NCBI GenBank assembly: GCA_963575745.1
Contig: CAUYUJ010014603.1
Span: forward strand, 297,037-361,036
DNA from: Prorocentrum cordatum
Lineage: Eukaryota > Sar > Dinophyceae > Prorocentrales > Prorocentraceae
Direction of reading: 5' to 3'
DNA: 64,000 bases
Both the position numbers and the translations under genes were made by a program. This document shows, piece by piece, positions 62,457 through 64,000 of this stretch (positions within the stretch are counted from its first letter, which is position 1; each line of letters starts with the position of its first letter). Below the pieces are notes generated by a model, which saw only the letters and a list, made by a program, of their open reading frames with translations, was not told the DNA's origin and did not search any database.

Positions 62457-63020
62457 CTTCCCAGGAAGACCCAGTCATGTATTGTGGTCCATCCGTGGGA
62501 GCTGCTCAGCGGTGTAGTCAAGTCTCGTGGCGCATCACGTTTCACGTGCGGTCGTACCTACGAGGCGGCAATTGATCGTGAACGCGAAGCCTGCCTGTTC
62601 TGCATCCGGCTCGGCCTCGAGCGAATTCACCAAATTCACGCCATGGCTGTGGCTTACACCCACGATGCTCCCATGCTATTTTGTGCGAGGTGCGGTCTCT
62701 GTACACAATATGTTGTGAAAGCCTTGCCCTCACAATGCTTAGGCCCCACCGAGAGAAGGGACAGAAAAAATGCTCTCAACAAACTGCTTTCTGGACGGCA
62801 TCCCACGGACAGAAGACCGGAGGCGGCCTTGCTCGAGGGCCCCCAGCGGTACGACACAGCATCACTGTCCAGGCTGCGCAGAAAGAGCAGCGCAGGCGCG
62901 CCAAGGAACGCGGCCCGACACCACCTGTACCTCCCGCCACCTTCCTCCCGCTCCGAACCCGAAGCCAATTTGGCCAGACGGAAAGAGCCTGCATGCTGGT
63001 GCCCGGGCGTCCAGGGATAG
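62457..63020 (+). CDS. Cys/His-motif ORF, possibly repeat-borne
   Basis: The plus-strand frame from about 62457 to the stop at 63018-63020, with no certain start. It reads SCIVVHPWELLSGVVKSRGA, EREACLFCIRLGLERIHQ, YTHDAPMLFCARCGLCTQYV, ALPSQCLGPTERRDRKNALN and KLLSGRHPTDRR. The arrangement H..C-x2-CG..C..L-x2-L-x2-GRHP resembles a short Cys/His module that I associate with dinoflagellate ORFs and retroelement-like repeats. That link is from memory and not proven here. The Arg-rich tail after GRHP is less convincing. A second frame downstream contains PTICTCEHRNCEYLLRWC (about 63220-63300), perhaps a frameshifted or spliced continuation. Confidence 0.5.
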   Translation, partial: LPRKTQSCIVVHPWELLSGVVKSRGASRFTCGRTYEAAIDREREACLFCIRLGLERIHQIHAMAVAYTHDAPMLFCARCGLCTQYVVKALPSQCLGPTERRDRKNALNKLLSGRHPTDRRPEAALLEGPQRYDTASLSRLRRKSSAGAPRNAARHHLYLPPPSSRSEPEANLARRKEPACWCPGVQG

Positions 63021-63693
63021 CGTGGGCGTGGCTCCGCGTGTCCCCATCGTCCGCCCGAGGTGCAGCGGAGGATCCGGGCGATTCCGATCACCTCCGCTGG
63101 TTGCGTGGGTGGCAAGTGTGCCAAGACGCCCTTCGGGAGGCCGCAAACAGGGCCCCAGCGCCACCCAACGGGGGCACACAGACTCCGCTGAAAGCAAATC
63201 TGAAGGGGGGGCAACTTTCCTGGCGAAGGACCCAACCATATGCACTTGTGAGCACCGCAATTGTGAATATCTTCTTCGGTGGTGCCCACGAACCGCCTGA
63301 GGGGCGCGCCGAAACGTGGCGGGGTACACAACACGAAGGAAACGGTCTAACTACGAGAGACTGATCGCGGGTGAGTCTGAGCGCGAGTGAGTCTAAGCGC
63401 GGGTGAATCTGCGCGCGTGCGAATATATTTGCACGAATGCGATCATGGCTACGCTTCGTGTAAATGTATATGAATGTGAACGGTTCGGGCACGCCCGTTT
63501 GCGCACTCGTGACACTGGGCGCGGCTGCCGCAGAAAGCGTCCGCGGGAACCCCGGCGGCAACGCCCGCGCGCCGCGACGCCCATGTCGGCGCGCCCCTCG
63601 CGAGGATCGCGCCTGTTTCCTTCCGTTATTTTTCCTCCCTCTTCGACGGCGCGCTCCGAAGTCCAAAGCTGCGGGCGCAGCGCGGCGCGGAGT

Positions 63694-63943
63694 CCCCGCG
63701 ACGCGCGCCGGTCGACCCGGAAGGGCCCCGGCGACGCGCGCGGGTCGTCCGCTGCGCAGAGCAAAGAGATCGAACTAGCTAGCTGGCTGGCCGATAGCGG
63801 GCGAGGCTCTGACCGGCGGGCAGAGCGACGACGGGAGAGCGAAGCGCAGGGAAGAACGCAGCGCGGTTGTCCCGCGACGCGCGCTGGTCGCCCCGGGAGG
63901 GCCCCAGCGACGCGCGCGGGTCGTCCGCGGCGCGAGGCCGATC
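63694..63943 (+). repeat. Direct duplication of a 70-bp GCGACGCGCG segment
   Basis: CCCGCGACGCGCGCCGGTCG, AGGGCCCCGGCGACGCGCGC and GGGTCGTCCGCTGCGC at 63695-63760 recur at 63871-63937 with few changes, 176 bp apart. Confidence 0.8.
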
Positions 63944-63989
63944 GATTACTTGGGCAGTCGAGAGAAGGCGCGGCTCGGGGGGGCGCTCC

Positions 63990-64000
63990 TCAGGTCAGGC
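63990..64000 (+). mobile_element. Start of a probable further family A copy
   Basis: The window ends with TCAGGTCAGGC, the family A terminus. The rest lies beyond the edge. Confidence 0.45.

Noticed and set aside
1-64000. tRNA, rRNA, spliced-leader or CRISPR loci
   Set aside because: Looked for by eye and none recognised: no conserved rRNA blocks, no spliced-leader sequence (including its CCATTTTGGCTCAAG core) and no repeat-spacer arrays. A covariance-model search would be needed to exclude short RNA genes.

Overview
The window looks like nuclear DNA of a GC-rich, repeat-rich, intron-bearing protist. A dinoflagellate or close relative is the best guess. The reasons are the sparse exons, mixed splice sites (GT-AG joins beside joins that are not easily GT-AG), introns filled with short terminal-inverted-repeat (TIR) elements, huge triplet-repeat tracts, and an ORF with a CxxCG / GRHP Cys-His motif that I associate, from memory only, with dinoflagellate repeat-borne ORFs. 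I see no operons, rRNA, tRNA, CRISPR array or spliced-leader sequence.

Genes are few. Only one is recognised: a two-exon minus-strand HAD-family phosphatase of the pyrimidine 5'-nucleotidase (SDT1-like) type, exons 14611-15207 and 13908-14117. Four further sets of exons have good coding character but no recognised family: a Cys-rich minus-strand gene at 5.3-6.6 kb; a minus-strand gene at 55.8-58.9 kb with a membrane-segment exon and a 77-bp minisatellite in an intron; a minus-strand exon at 35114-35257; and a plus-strand Cys/His ORF at 62.45-63.02 kb. A few weaker exon candidates are listed with low confidence.

The main content is short non-autonomous mobile elements, about 120-400 bp, most with TIRs. 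I name the families A-X here only for reference. Family A (about 155-163 bp, end TTARGTCGGGC) has nine two-ended copies plus fragments, and five copies are flanked by 8-bp direct repeats. Family B (about 150 bp) has four copies. Family C (about 180-220 bp, GC-rich palindrome flanked by GAAGAA/CATAAACA arms) has at least ten full or half copies. Family F (about 155-165 bp) has five copies, and one has a preserved empty site in a neighbouring duplicate, showing a 5-bp target duplication. Families D, E, G-S, U, V and X are present once to three times. Elements nest: S in A, B in L, M in L, V in P, A in X and A in P. Several lie inside introns of the genes above, so introns here appear to be built from or expanded by these elements.

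Layout. 0-12 kb: triplet repeats, elements A, B, C, D, E, F, H, N and X, and the Cys-rich gene. 12-16 kb: a CTC tract and the HAD gene. 16-35 kb: elements and long GGA/CTC, CAT and GAC tracts. 36-40.2 kb: three tandem units of a 1.39-kb macrosatellite, with a fourth unit at 47.9-49.4 kb. 40.6-44.7 kb: AT, ACAT and GGGGACAGT simple-sequence DNA, including a large inverted repeat. 45-54.3 kb: CTC/GGA tracts and weak exons. 54.3-64 kb: elements, the membrane-protein gene, the 77-bp array, GCCGT repeats and the Cys/His ORF.
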